Positions 27,101 to 42,100 of a DNA stretch of 64,000 nucleotides are shown piece by piece. The notes under the pieces are model-generated. The model had not been told where the DNA came from. It saw nothing but the letters and a program-made list of their open reading frames with translations, and searched no databases. Position numbers and translations under genes: made by a program. The stretch is from Rhabdornis inornatus (Eukaryota; Chordata; Aves; Passeriformes; Rhabdornithidae), in assembly GCA_013397075.1 (NCBI GenBank), contig VWZS01004363.1:1533194-1597193 (forward strand), written 5' to 3'. How positions within the stretch are numbered: the first letter of the stretch is position 1; each line of letters begins with the position of its first letter.

Positions 27101-30100
27101 CAGCAGAGCAGTGTTTCTGGGCTCAGACAGTGACCCCTGGGCACTGTGCTGAAGGGTTTGAATGGCTCCTCTAGAGCTAAGGGAAGGATGCTACAGGATT
27201 TGTGTGGAAGTCTCTCACTTCTGATGCATACTGGATCAGTAGCTGAACAGTTCAGCCTGGAGTTTATCTATCAACACAGATGTTAAACTTGCTGTATTGA
27301 GAGGCCATAGGTAGCACAGGTCATAAAAATAGGAAGCCAGAAGAAACAAGGAAGCCTTTTCTCTACACTTCTGTGTATCAGTAAAGATTTTTTTCTCAAT
27401 GCAATTTCTGGTTGATCACAATCGAAGATTTATGAGAGGTAAAGGAATGCTGTTCTATGTATCTACGGCCCTGGGTTGTGAAGGAAAAATCAGTCCTGTT
27501 TTATGCAGTGGAAACAATTCTTTATGATCCTTGGTTGCAGTGTGATTATTTTGGCTGTTGGGGAAGAACTTCACTACTTATATTTCCAAGGCCTTAACTG
27601 AACTCCTGGATATGCCAAAAGAGCTACACTGCTGTATCCTGATGAGCTGCAGAACAACAGAACATAGGAGGTGCTGGTGTGTCATTTCCAGTGTTAGGTA
27701 GATAAAATGATAGAATTGCCTTGTCAAGAGACAAAGAAGACAGGGTAGCCTTGATTAACTTACACTTCTAAGTACTTCTGTATACTAAATAATGTGAATG
27801 CTTGTGGACTTTTGTCATGTCTCTTTCTGGGTTGTTCTTTAGTAGTCACCAGTGATGTCTGTCTTCTACTGTATGAGCTGATCAGTTCTCCCCACCATCT
27901 CCTGCCTTTAAACCAATTATCTCTTGATATAAGGACCTTTGTTCCTACCCTGAGGCTGCTTAGATTTCTGGAATTTTTTTTCCTCGGTGTTATAGGGTCT
28001 TTCATATTCATGTGCAGCTACCATTAACAAGATTTCTAAGAGATGGATCATGCAAAAATTTTTCTTTCAGAAACCATTCTGTCTGTTCCCAGGCATGACA
28101 CAGGTGTTCATATGTCAGCTCATTTCATCCGTTGTTACAGTGTTAATTTGTCTGGTGTGGGCGCTGATGTTACAGACCTTAGTTATTTTTAAAAATAAAG
28201 CATAGCAACCGGCTCAAAAAAAAAACCAACAAAAGAAAACCCACGCCAAAAAGCAACTAAAAACACCCAAAAACATGACAGCATTTGTCACTCCATACTC
28301 TTGCAGGTATCAGGGAAGTTCTCAGATATCAGATTGCTCACGGCTTCTAGTTCAGTTCATCCTTTTTTTTCTTGGAAGTCTTTTGCAAGATGAATGCCAT
28401 CTCATCCTGGTAATTCCCATTTGGTTTGTTGGAATCTATAATATTTTGTGAAGCTGCTTGAAGTTACAACAAGTTATCTTGAGGAGTTGTTCTGGTATGG
28501 GAACCAGAACAGTTTCTTTGGTGATCAGAGATGAGCAGAGTCCCTGTAGCCTTTCCCTGCTTGATTGCCATCCTCATGCAGTGGTTGTCTGCTGGGTGTA
28601 CAGAATCTCGGGAAGTTTTCTGCTCCTGATGTGATTGAAGGACAATTTAATAATAAGTTAATAATAGTATCTTGGTGGTTAAAGCACTTGCTGAGGTTGT
28701 GGAAAGTCTGTGTTCACTGTCTTCATCCGAAGGGGAGATGGATTTCCTATTTCCTAACACAGTGACATAGTCATTAAACTATTTTGAGGATGTGTACTTA
28801 ATAATTTTATTAAATTTTATTAAATTTTCAAAGAATTTAGGCCTACAATGCAGTTGGGTTTTTTCAGGAAATGAGTGAATCAGCTACTGACTGTGACTGT
28901 TTAAATGTTCTGTGTGGGGCAGATGTATCAGTGAAAGAAAGAGGGAAAACTCTTTTTACAATTATTTTATAACCTAGAATTTAAAAAAAAAACAGTTGTG
29001 GAGGGCCTTGGTTTAAATCTTTGCTCAGTGGTTGATAAAATCAATTTAAAAGAGGATCACTTATTATAGTACAAGTTGTGTGTCTCAGGCTGTTGTCTTG
29101 CCAATGTTCAAATAATTCTGTAAAGCTTTGGGAATGCTCTGCACTAGATATTCCCAATTATGGTGCTGGGAGCATTTTCCTGGAAAGTGAGGGAATTGGA
29201 TTTTATTTTCCTTGAACAGAAAACACAAACCCTTGACCTTGCACTTCTCAAGTGTTATAACCCTCACATTTATGAACAAAGGGTGATAGTATTAATGCCT
29301 CAGAAGAACTGTGAATCTGGCATTTGCTTTTTTGTTTTACTTTAAAAATATTTGGAGACTGGACTTGGGGTTGAAATTAGTCACACTTCTTTTTCAATTT
29401 TATTGCTAAAAAAAAAAACAAAACAAAATTCAAAACCCAACCCCAATCCAAATTCTAAGAATTCTTCTACTAGAGACCTGTAAATTACCCAAAGGTTCCT
29501 TGTGACTGTATAAGCCAAAATCAACAGCTTAAACCTGAACCATAGATCAGTTGGTAGCTAGTTGAGGTCAGGAGGCACAGAGCTGGTAGTCTGCAGCTGG
29601 GGAATAACCACTTGTGCACAAACTGCAGTTGTTTTATTTTGCAGCTGTGTGATACAGCCAACCTGAAAATAACAGCAGCATGAACTAAAGTAGTGAAGTC
29701 CATTTGGAGTTAAAAGAAAAGTTTGCAGCAAGTGATAAAAGGAATGCAGTGCACACATGCTTTGACTGAGAAATACTTGCTCTGCTAATGACAAGAGAAG
29801 CAGTAATTTTTAAGTTAATTAGATTCAGCTTTTCTTTTAATACTATTTGGTGTACAGAGCAGGTTACCTCAAGGTGCAATTCTAAAACTCAAAAGAGAGG
29901 TTCCCACAGAGAGCAGGTGACCTTATGGAAATTACAACATGTAATTCATCATCGTTAATGTGGGTTTGGACTACATGACTGGAGAGGTCTCACTTATATA
30001 CAGTTTGATAACAGGTTCCCATTGTCAGTAATAATTTATACAAAAAAGAGAACTTATAATATGCTTTTTACTTTTCTTCCACATATAAAGCAGATAATTT

Positions 30101-33100
30101 TTTTAGTCAGATGTCTGGCATGTCATTTACACGCATCTTGAAAATATATTTTAGAAGTGCATATAGTACCCAATTATTCATGGTAGTCTTAATATATTAA
30201 ACTAAGATTTTAAAAATAATTTCTAGTATACTTGTACATCAACATCTCTTCTAGAATGAAATCTCTCTTGTTCTGTGTTCTTAATCGTATTTTTAGTTTC
30301 CTTTACTTCAAAACTGAGCAGCTTTAACAACTGTCTACATTATAGGCACTTGGGTTCTATGGTAGTTGAGGTGATGACAGCTGGTTAGACTTCATTTAAA
30401 CAAACTTCTGTGCTGTAACATTGCTCCATTTGTATTAGAAAGATATTGGTTTTGGTCTTCATTTATTGTGAGATTCTCATGTGGTGTTTCAGTTACATGA
30501 TTTCATGAGTTTTTTTCCATCCTGCTTTCTGTGTGGAGTACGTCATGAGCACTGAAGGAGCATTTACTTCGTTTTACTGTTTGGCCCAGTTTCAACAGGA
30601 GGCTCCATGTTTTCTCTATTGTATTGTGTCCCACTTGGAAAATAAAGGGATTCCCTCCCCCTGCCACTTATGGAAGTTTTTTTGTTGTGCTCAAGTAATT
30701 TTCATGGCTGCAGGTGATGGAAAGGTGATGTTTTTGCCAGTTTAAAGATGAGGAACTGCAGCAAGAAAAAGGTGTAGACAGATGCACATAGAAGTACCTG
30801 ATAACTTTAGGAATTCAGTATGAAACATTTGGGCTCTGATTTTTTAGAATACATAGCATCTTCTGTCTTGAAAACAAAAAATGACTTCAAATTCACTGTA
30901 AGTTCAAGTGGAGTAGAGATCAGATGGGTGCTGCTCTTAGAAATACTTGAAGCTGTATCTCTTCTCAGCTGCTAGTGGCGTTTTCATCTTTTCATCACTC
31001 TTGAACTGTTGCAGGACTAGGGACAACTAGCTGAAAAAAAGGGATGAGAGAAGCTTCCAGTATGAATAATGTGAGCTTGTTTTGTCCTAAAAGAAAATAA
31101 TGCTACTTGAAGAAATGTGTTATCACTGACTTCTGTCCTCCAGTTTTAAAAAGTATTTATCTCGCATCTTGTATAACCTACTTGAATTTGTAATACTTTC
31201 TTCTGCCTTTTTAATTTATGCCTCACACACTGAGCACATTATAGGTGATGCAACAAATAAGGCAGGGACAGGTCAGATTACGTTATCCTTCATGGTGTAA
31301 TCCTGATTGATCCATTCATCCATGATTTGAATGAGACGTAGATTTCTTTGTTTTTTTAGAGAAAATATGACACATAATATTAACATACACTGAGGTGTAT
31401 AGAGAGGCCAAGGTGGAGATCAGAGGCAGCCTTCTGTGTCACTGTCTAAATTCAAGGCTAGATTATTTTTAACCTTAATGCTCTTTTAACATTGAGGCTT
31501 CTTCTGTGCATGTAATAGCTTTCACTTTCTAAAAAAGTAAACTGCATCTGAATTTGGGGATCTTGATTTTGTGTGTGTGACTCAGTGTAACTCTGCTAGT
31601 AGAGATGAATCTTAATTAAACCATTTAATAGCTCTGTCAAGGGTTTGTTCCTTATGCTGCCTCCATGTTCCCAGGGCAGAACTTCAGGGATTCTCTCTGC
31701 TTCCTCTTATGTCTGTATCAGTGGCCCTTAGCCTGGTGTTCTCTTAGGATGCTTAACATGCTTATCCTGTTTGTGAGTTTGTACATGTGTGGGAAATCAA
31801 AACTGATGAAGTGTTTGATTTCCAGATGTTTAGCAATAAGCTTTGGAATTATTTTTTCCGAAGGAAAATGATGTCTAGACGTCTCCTAAACCTATTGCAG
31901 TTTCTACTTGCTAACCTGCAGTGAATCTTGAGTTTTTGTTCAGTCTCTTCTGAAGGTTATGTAAAGTTCTTGCATGCACTGGTCCTATTGTAAGGAATTC
32001 AAAGCATCTGCTAACTGTTGCATATGGAAATGGCATTTTTCCAATATGGAAAAATACTTTTTTATTTGATTATTTTGAACCAGATTCTAACAGGATTTGT
32101 CATGCAAGTCGCTACTTTCTGAACTGGGACTTATCACATGTTCTTTCTTTCTCTTTTCCTACCCAGGATTTATTTTCACATTTGCCTGATTGCCTTTGCA
32201 GCTTCTCATCTGTCATTATCTCTCCCAAGCTCTTGCATTCCCACCATTTTGCTCAGTGGTTGCATCACAGTTTGAATTTCTGTGACTAGTCTAGCAAGTC
32301 CTAAACTCTCTTAAATCTCTCTCTGTGCTCCTCAATACTTACTTTGGTAAAACAAGTGACCTCAAGTCATACTTACGGTCTCTGTGCATCAGATTTAGGG
32401 AGATTCTTCTGCTGTGCTGAACAGGACATAGGTTTCACTCTCTTTTCTGGTGTATGGATCTGAGTCCTGTTTGAATATCCTCCTTAGTGAGTGAAGTAGT
32501 GGTGAGAGCTCTTGCTGATTTAGTTGAGTATATGTGAAGTCTCTTCCATTCTGTAATGACTGGGACTGGGACCTCCTTGGAAGGATGGATAAAATTCACC
32601 GTTCTCATGGGAAACCATTGGCTATGGCCATGGGATTTGTCCTGGAAGAACTTGGCAGCCAAGTAGCAGCCATAAGGCTGGGGAGAGATTGAGAGACTGG
32701 GTTAAGAGAAGGAAGTGGTGAGCCAGGCCTCATGGCAGGACCAAAGGCCTCCTAGGAACCCTCCTTGAAGGGAGCATGCAGAGCTGCCTGCACTGCAAAG
32801 TCACCACATCACCTGAAATATGGCAAATCCCTACTGCCAGGCATTAAGAATTAAATGCAAATCAGGAGCTTTATTTAATAAAGCCTTACTTTGTGCTCTC
32901 ACATAACTGTGATTTTTCCCTCCCTAGGACTAACTATCCTACGTGGTAGTCTGATGGAATCCTGAATTTTTTCTTTAATTTAAAGAAATTCTGAAATTCT
33001 GCGGTTTTTCTTCTTTCTTTTTGAGTAACTCCAGACACGTGCATATTCTAGCTGTCATTTTTGTGGATGCTGAAATATTATGGATGGATTTTTGTGGGTG

Positions 33101-36100
33101 GCAAAATGTATATGCCTGGCACAGAAGTATTCCAAATTTTATATTTTTGCTCCCAAAGCACAGAGCTGTAAAAAAATTCCTGCGTAACAAGCTTTCCAGA
33201 ATTTTGTTATCCATGAGCTAAGCCATTTTGACTGTTGGCACAGAGAAATTAGGAAAAAAATATGATCTGAGGCAGATAGTTGGCTTGGAAAATTGCATTC
33301 AGAAGCTCTGAAATTTCACAAGACTGTAAGAGTGGAAAGCAGCAATCTCTTACAGCAAAGATCCATAGTCTGCAGTGCCAGTGCCAAAAGCAGCATACAA
33401 GGCAATTTGAATAATATGCATTTTTGCATAATGTGATATGGGTCTGAACTGCAGCCTTGTGAGGAAAGCATGTGTGAGATGTCCTTGTTCCCAGCTCCTG
33501 GCTTCCTCCTGGTTCAGCACCGACACATGGGCCAGACTCTGCCATTAGGTGGTCACTGGTGTCTGCTCTGAGTTTCCACAAGCACTGGCTTCTGGTTTGA
33601 GACACCAAAGTGGGCTGGTGCTCCACTTGTTCCAGATTGCCCTTGAGATGGAAAGTGTCAGATAGCTTTGATAACGGGTTTGCTCCTGTCTTTGTATATT
33701 GCTCCTTTCCATGTTTTAAATCTCCAACCAACTTTTTATCTTAACTGTGTTTTATAGCTTGAGATTGCTTTCAGATGAGGTTTGTTGTTCATGTATTAAA
33801 AGTAGTGGATATGATGAAAAATATAGCTCAGCATTTGTAATATAAAGACTTATATCAATTAAGAGATATAAAATTAGCTGAATTTTCGGTGTCATCACTG
33901 TTCTGAAGATTATACCAGTATTAATGAAAAGTTGCTATCTCAGTTTATTTAATCATCTTAGCAACCTAAGGCCATGCAGGGGTACAAAGTTCAGTGTGTC
34001 TTGTCTTTAAAAGAGCCAGTTCTGGTTTTGAGGTTATTTAAAATGCTGTTCTAACAACAACTATTAGAAACAGGAATGCTAAAGCTGTAACAATTTAGGC
34101 ATACTAATTGATTGTATTGTGCAGGTAGGTTGTGAATTCTTAATTACATTATTTTTAATAAACTCTCTGCTATTGGTTTTGTGTAGATCATCGTTTGCAG
34201 GCTGGAAGTGCCAAGTGCAGGATAATTCAGTGAATGATGTGGACTATTTCAGCTTCTTGTTTTCCACCCTTATAGGTAATCCATATGAATGTAATAATTC
34301 AGAATTAACAAAATGAAATTTGTTTCGATAGTCAATTACTGAATTTAATTTAGAGTAAATGGTTTAGTAAGTACTTCCTGAAAGTAATTCTAATCTTGCT
34401 TTATATTTTTGATATGAGATTTTATTTTCTTGATCCGATTTTTGACACACTATTTTTACACTTTTCCATTTGGGCTGAATATTTGCATATTTTTTCTTCA
34501 TTCTAGCAACTTTCTTAGGAAAGTATGAGGAAAATCTAAATTTAGCATATGACATAGACAAGTTTTTTTTTCCTAGCTTGAAGTAAATGCCTTTTATTGG
34601 CTCATAACAATATAAATTAGTGCCTCTGGGATTTCCTGTGAACGTGCTTATGCTATTAAAAACATTCCATCAGAATAAAGTAATCAAAGTACGTTAAAGT
34701 GAGCTGGCCGAGGTCAATGTGTGAGGAGAGAGACTTCTGCTACTCTACTCTTACTCAGCTATAAAAATAGTTGTATTCTGTGGTGATGCAACTTTGGGAA
34801 GTTACAGTGGTTAAAATTGCTTAATATTGCTAAGAAGTAGCTCTCACTAACTTGTGCTGTGGTAAAAAATAGTGTGTTTTTTTCATCACCATGGTTATTT
34901 ATAATGTTCAGCTACTTTATTTTCAAATATTACCTTTTTGTTCCTAAAATGGTAAAAAGAATGCTGAACTGATAGCAGAGAAAATGAAATCAAAGCCCAA
35001 GTAACTCTTGTGGAGTAATCGTCCTGTTTTACTAAAACACCTAATACCTGTCTAGAAATAATAAGCCAAATTATGTTTTTTTAACCCTGAGGTAATATTA
35101 TTACTGAGGTTACTGAGTGAACACATTAAATATTTTGCATTATACCCATTTTTGTTATTTTTTTAAAGATATATATATTGAAAATAGCATAACACTGGCC
35201 TCTTAAAGTTTTTTTTATGTCACATTATAGTACTATCAGGTTTTTAAAATATTTTTGTTTTCTGTCAAAACTCAAAATTTATACTTTGATATATTTAGTT
35301 TATTAAGCCAAGCAAGAGCTTTTAAGAAGAAATTGTTATGTTGACATAGTGTAAAAGACAGTGTTTGTCAATGATGCTGTTGAAGTAGAGCACTGTTCGG
35401 CTTGTTTGTGATACTGTTGTACTGCTTCTTCTTCCCCAGGGTTTTCAAGAGAGGAGCTGACTAGTCTCCAGGGCATTAGAGGAAAACCACACATTAGCCA
35501 GACACAGCTTTCACCTATCCGTCTTTACCTAACTGATCTGGACCAGTTTTTACACCACTGGGCTGTGACAGAGGTAATACATCAACACTAATTCTAAATG
35601 ACAGCATACAAACTCTGAGTGCTCCCATCCCTTTTCCACAGATGCCTAAATCCTGTTGTGATTTGAGTTAAAAAAAGAAAGAAAAATATAAAAGCTGTCG
35701 AATAGCCAACATTTTTCTACAGCCATCAGATAATATTTTGAAGGAGGCTGCTTTAAAAGTTGAATGTTTAGATACATAGTATGCAAAGCAATACTCAAGG
35801 AAAAAATTGGTAGAAGCCTTGGTGGAAATTCTTAAGCACTAATATTTGGACCATCAATATGTTTTGGCTTTCAAAAACAAATTAATTGTAAAAGTACTAA
35901 TTATAAAGAGTTTTCCTGGGGAATAAGTGCCACTTATTAATTAAAAAGCACTTGCATTAAATAAAATTTGAACTTGGAAGCAATATTAAGTTGGCATTAG
36001 TCATTATTTTGAATAATTCCTGATTAGTTAACCAAAATATGCTGGAATTAGAAACTTCACTCTGAATTCTGAATTTAGCATCATAAGAGCTAAAACCTTA

Positions 36101-39100
36101 ATTTGATTGTTGGTTCTAAAGGGATTTGAGCGACCAAATTTTATTCAAAACAGGTGCATTAGCTGTCTTTCTGCATCAACTCTTTTTATTATTTAGCTCA
36201 CTAGAAACCACTTTAAGGTGTGGAATCATGTTTTAATGATGTATCAATTTGACAATATTTATGATATCATAGTCCTGAATTCAGAAAGAAGAGCAAAACA
36301 GAAGGTTTTAGTTGTATGTTTTTTCATTTAAGAAAGCAATATAGTAGATGTTTTCTACTTCACAGTGTTTAAGTGATAATGTTCTGAAATGGATGACAGT
36401 CTGAGATACACACTCAGTGTGTGCTGCTATGTATTAGAAAGTATTTTAAGCAGGGCTGTTGTTTAGTACCATCACTGACACACATTTTTAGATGTCCTGC
36501 CTTCAGTTATTTGGCTTGTGGAGCAGTTGAATTTTCTGATTTGTTTCGCTTTGTCTTTTCTGGACAGTAATGAAGTGCTTTCTCACCAAAATACCTTTCT
36601 CCAGTATGGAGGGATTAGAATGCTCTCTTTCCATGTCCTGTTGCTCTGTGAGTGCACAGAGCGATGATTTGTTTCTCAGAGTTAGCATAATCCCATACAG
36701 TATCTGAAGGATTTATGTACACCTTACCTGTTTCTGAAAATGTCACCTTTAGTGTTTTCTCCTTCCTCTTTTTGCTACCATAAATCTTTCGAAGTTGGCA
36801 GTGAAATAGGACTGTTTTCACACAGGAAACAGTGAAGTAGTTTGATTTCTTTTTTGTGCCTTTGCTTCCTGGTTGCAAGTTTGAGTCTCTTCTACCACAA
36901 TCTTCAGTGTTTTGGTGCTGTCAAGGAGAGTCAGTATTTTCAGAAACTTGAGACTCACTTTTGTTAAAGTACCTTTTCTCAGGAAAGATACAATGTGCTC
37001 TCCCAAGTTGTTAGAAGGGGATGGTGGTCACTAAGCAAAGAGTTGGATATCCTTGGTTAGTAATGAAAGATGATTTGGACATCCTGTGGAGTACTGCACG
37101 ACTGCACTTGTGCCAGCCTGAAGTCTTTTCTGGATATGAAAGAGAATAGGAGCAAAAATCCCACACATCAAAAATCTGTGTGAAGAAGAATGAGACTTTC
37201 TTGACCCACCTGATTTTGTAGGCTTTTAACCAAAGAGAGTTCTGAACTGTTGCATTTTCCCAGTGAGGGTGGTCAAATAATGGAATAAGTAGCCTAGAGG
37301 CATTCTGGTTCCCATCAATGGATGTACTCAAAACCAGGCTGGACACAGTGCAAGGTGACCTGCCCCAGGTAACTCCACTTGAGCAGGAGCCTTGGATTAG
37401 AGGAACTCAAGGCTATTCCTTCCAACTCGAAGGATTCTGTGATGATTTGAAAACTTCTAAAGTAAACCAGGTCTTTTTGTTTCACCATCAACAAATCTCT
37501 TCATTATTTTTGCTTTTTAGACATAATGAAATTCACAGTGTGAGTAAGGGTTTGTTGTTTTCTTTTATTTGGTAGGTTTGTTACACTTATATTTGATCTA
37601 AAAGTCAAACTTCTCCCATTTAAGTACTGCCAGGTACTGCAATGCTGTTTGAGGTGCTCCCAAACAGCAAACCCAGGTTTGCTAGGGGTTTTTTTTTCCC
37701 ATGGAATTTTGTGAACAAAAAAGTAGGGGCACCTTTTCAGTAGCTTGCTTTCATACTGGAGAAAAATTAAGATATTCTTGCCTCTGATCTGGTAATTATG
37801 CTGACGTATCAGGTTGTGTTACAATGAGAAGTGATCATTGGTATTGAGGCAACCACTTCCTTTTATGAGTTGCAGAATTCCATTCATTTTTCACTTGTAA
37901 GGTTTTGATTTCAGATGCAGTCATAGATATGGTAAATGACGCATTAACAAACCCATGCTGAAGCTCTTCAGCTTTTAGATTACTTTTTTCTCTATGTTTA
38001 AATATCTAATACAGCCCTGTGTTCTTTAAGTTTTGGGGGGTTTTATCTTTTCCTTGTACCATTCTCCAACATCAAACATGTTGACCAATATGCTATATAA
38101 TGCTCAGTTTCTGAAGAAATTATTTTGGGGACTGTAGTCCATTAGAACCTTGGGATGTGGAGTCTGGACAATTTTTTAAAACCAAGAAGGTAAAGAAGAA
38201 AAAAAAAGAAAGAAAAAGGCAGGCTTGGTAAAAACCTTTCCACTCAAGATTTGCCACAAGCTGCACAGGAGTACTTTCTGTAGATCAAATAGTTTTCACT
38301 AGGTACTGAACAAGCTAATCTGCTTCAGAAGGAAAAAACGAAAAAACCCAACTAACTAAACAGCAACAACAACAAAAAGACCACAACCGAAAAATCAAAC
38401 CCCAGAGTTGCAGGCTCTGGGGAGAAGAAAACTGCCAGCAAATCATGAGGCTCTCCTAGGGTGTCTGGAAAGACTGTGTGATAAGAGGGTTCTGTTTCCA
38501 TTGAGTTTGAGGGAGGTAGGTTTGGAGACTGCTTTCTTCCAAGTGGACAAGGTGTGATAAAATTTTGGAGTTAAAATATTTTCGGCTGTGGCAGAAAATT
38601 GCTTTATTTAGACAGAGAAGTGCTACAGGAAACTATAAACCCCAGCTTGAATTAGTCATGCTTTTGGTGGAATTTGGTATAGTGCAGAGCTTCCGAATGC
38701 TAACCTTTCATCTGTTCCCTTGCTGGATAAGGAAGTTGATGGTCATGCTGTAATGTTAAGCAAAATGTTTGTAGTAATTTTAAATACCTGCTAAATGAGA
38801 ACAGTGCTTGTTGGCTGCAAACCAGGCCTCTACTTTGTGTTGAGAATTGTTTAAGTGTTCTTATTATATAGTTGTAATTCAGGATTTCCTCTCAATGGAA
38901 AAGTATTTTAATGTGGGTGAAAATAAATAAGGAACTCTGATGGAATTAGGATTTGATGGCCTGGTTTCTTATCAATAAATGAGACCAGTGATCAGATTCT
39001 TATTAGTCCTTCCACTGTCTTCTTTCATCTCTTCCACCTCTAGTTTTGTCTGAACCACCGTTAGTTTTTAGCTCTCTGCTGAAAAGAATAAAGTTGCAAA

Positions 39101-42100
39101 TACTAATTCCCCATAAGTTCTATGCATGCCAGAGATGCAGGAGAAAAAGCAAAGTGTGCCTCTGGAGAAAGGACAAGTTCTGGAAAGGAAAAGAATAACT
39201 TGAGGCATTCTCAAACAGCAGTTTGGATTTCTGGAGTGGTATTATAGCCAGGGCACTGGTAGCATGTGGATGACAGTAACAAATGCACTTCTGATAGGAA
39301 GTAATGCTTTCAGGCAGTTTTTAACAAAACCTGGTTTGAGATGGATATTGTTTGTAAATTTCTTTTGTCTGGAGAGTGGTAATTGGAATTGCAGCAATAT
39401 GAATTTTTTTTCTTTGGGAGCTTTTAAGTGATTTTCAGTTAAGAAGCAATGCTTCAGAAAAATCTCTTTAAATGCTGTTTTGCATAGCTCTAAAGGTTAG
39501 TCTTCATTATTTGTCTGAAAGAGATGTTAAATGTGGGAACTTTGGTTCCTTTTCTGGAGGAACTTCTGCTTAAAATTACTTCTGTCTTGTTAAAGCCAAT
39601 TATTTAAAATCACCCCCCTGTAGCTGAAATAAATGGGACTCCAGAATAAATGGTTGCAGCCTGAGGGAAGAGCTTCAGCCTTGGCTCATTTTAACTGTGC
39701 CCATAGTGTTTGTCAGTGATATTGTTCACTCCCCTGTAATTGAATTGCTCTGCCAGGATCGAATGAAAAAGTGCCCACAGAAATGAAGAGTTTAAGAAGG
39801 TAACCGTGTATACATGGTAATTTCTGTTGTAATATTTGATGTGTGTGATGGTTGAACATTTCAGAGGGGGAAAGCAAATGATAATTTGAGGGTTTGCTTG
39901 AAGTCGAGATTCCAGAGCTTTATTGAGCACACAGCTGACTTGAAGAAAGAAAATACTCAACCAATTGTTTAAAATGTTTAAGAATAAACACTAGGGAAGG
40001 TCAGCTGCTTTTAAAAGCAGACTTGAATTCAAAAACCTTGAGATGCATGTAGTGCATTACACTAATCCATGTCAGAACTCGTTCAGTCTTATAAGTGAAA
40101 TACAGTTGGGAAGGCTGGATCTGCACAGATGTGGTATGAAAAAATTACAGCAAATCAATAAAGATAGCTAGTCAGTGCATATAAATTAGAAGCCCTGCAA
40201 GGATGTTTGTCTTGAGAAGTAAACGGTGGTGTTGTAGGGCTGTAGCTTAACTTGAAGCAGAGATTAATGCTTAAAAGAAAACTCAAAAAATATAGATTTT
40301 GAATTGAAGTTCCTGAAAGATTTCAATTTGTTGTCTTTATTGAGATTTGCAGGTTAAAGTTACATTGGGGAGAAAATGCAGCTAAGGGTAACTAAATTTC
40401 CTTCTAAATAAAATTGCTTCTAAACTAGGAATATGGTACAATTTTAATCTTCTTAAAGGAAGACAAAAAATTCTGTATAAGTGTTTAGTAAAGCTACATC
40501 CTATCCCATCTTTAATGTTTAGAGGTGAAAATAATTACTTTCTTGGAAAGTAATCCAAAGTCCAGAGAAACAGAAGAGAAATAATTTAAGTAAAAGGAAT
40601 GCCTCCTAAAATTAATAAAGCTCTTTTTCAAAGGTCTCTTTCATACGACATAAAACTTAAACCCAAAGCAAACAAAAAAGCACCAAAACTAGCCCCCACC
40701 AGGAAAACACAAACAGTAAAACATAAACTTCCAGAAAACCTAAGCTGATCTTCAGGCCAGTGCTCCACTGTATCTGCGTCATATACTTCCAGCACATATT
40801 TTAACACCTTGGAGCTGGGAGCTCACTGCAGTGTTACTGCATGTAACTAGCATGAATTTACACCTCCACAGGTACTGTGTATTGTGCTTTATATTCAGAT
40901 CCTGATACCCTACCTAAATTTGCTCAGAAAGACTGGCTTTGTGGGACAAGAGCTAAGTGTAGGGGTTTCTGTGTTTTCAAGCCCTTTTGTTTGGCAGAAG
41001 AGGCAGGCAGGTGAATTTGGAGACTTCAGCATCAGATGTTCCTTTGACAGTCCTGCACGTAGTCAGACGAGGAGGCATTCAGAGGAGGAGCAATTGGCTG
41101 TGGTGACATTTTATAGCAGTGAGGAAGCTGCAGAGCTGTGAAAGAAGGGCATATTATGGCTGCAAAAGGATGAAACAAAAGCTGCTTTGTGGTGTCCTTT
41201 CTTTGAATTTTGTTAGTAAGATGGCTCTGAGAAGAGAACCCAACCTGTAATGTTCTTCAGGTATGGCTTTGTCTACTCTTGGACAGCACAAGCTTCAGGT
41301 TGGCTGTTGAGTTTCAACCCTGGTTTGGCTGATAACAGTATTTTCAGAAATGCCCCTCACTTAGAGAACCAGGGTGATTGTCTCTAGCCCTCTCTGCCTT
41401 GTAGCACCAAATCTTGCTGGTATCCAGACTTGAACATATGATCAAGTTGTTGCACAGGTGAGCTGTGGTGCTTGCCATTCAGATATTTGTGTCCAGTGGC
41501 AAATAAAGATAAACTTCACTTAGTTTAATTGATTCTCAAATATAGATTTTGTATCAGACCCCATCGCAAGCCAAGAAGCCTGCAGCCAGGCAAGCATCAC
41601 GGTTAGCAGATGCAAGATGAGTTTGTGTGCTGCGGTTACCCTCTTTGTGACCAGGACATGAACTGTGTGTCATAATTCTTCTAAGTCTTTGGAAATATCA
41701 AGTCTCTGTCAATATGTGGGACACCAGATATGTTCTTAAGCACTTGTAATTCTTAAGTGAGTTTCTGCATTCTCATTTTGCTACCCTGTGTGTAAAATTA
41801 GCCCAATAGTGTCTTTTTTTTTCCCTTGTTGCTCATCTGTGTAATGTTCTCCTGCAGACTCTGTTCCTCTTTTTGGCTGTTTTTTTTTTTTAACTTAGGT
41901 TTTGTTTTGTTTTATTTTATTGTGAATGTGTAAGGGTTTCATGTGAAGGTTTTTATGGGGGTTTTTTCAGGTGTTTGTTTTTTTTTTTTCCGGAGTCAGT
42001 GAATCAGGAATATCTTTCACATCCGCCTTTGTGAGCTTAGCCAAGGCAGATGAACAAAGATCTCTTGTTGTACGCAGCTTTCTCAACAACTCAGGGCACT

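Larger units (their letters stand above)
18977..34186 (+). other. TEX10 intron, 15.2 kb (largest)
   Basis: Long AT-rich intron. Recognised contents: a CR1 fragment (19165-19275), a possible degenerate CR1 (21295-21440), T runs at 20939-20958 and 22388-22462, and A/C-rich tracts at 28215-28276 and 29408-29455. I recognise nothing else in the remaining sequence. Its longest open frame (33249-33731, minus, 160 codons) resembles no family. Acceptor GGTTTTGTGTAG. Confidence 0.85.

Noticed and set aside
33249..33731. 160-codon minus-strand open frame in the 15.2-kb intron
   Set aside because: No recognisable family, splice context or codon bias; its length is possible by chance in 64 kb. A protein search with no hits outside close relatives would confirm this.
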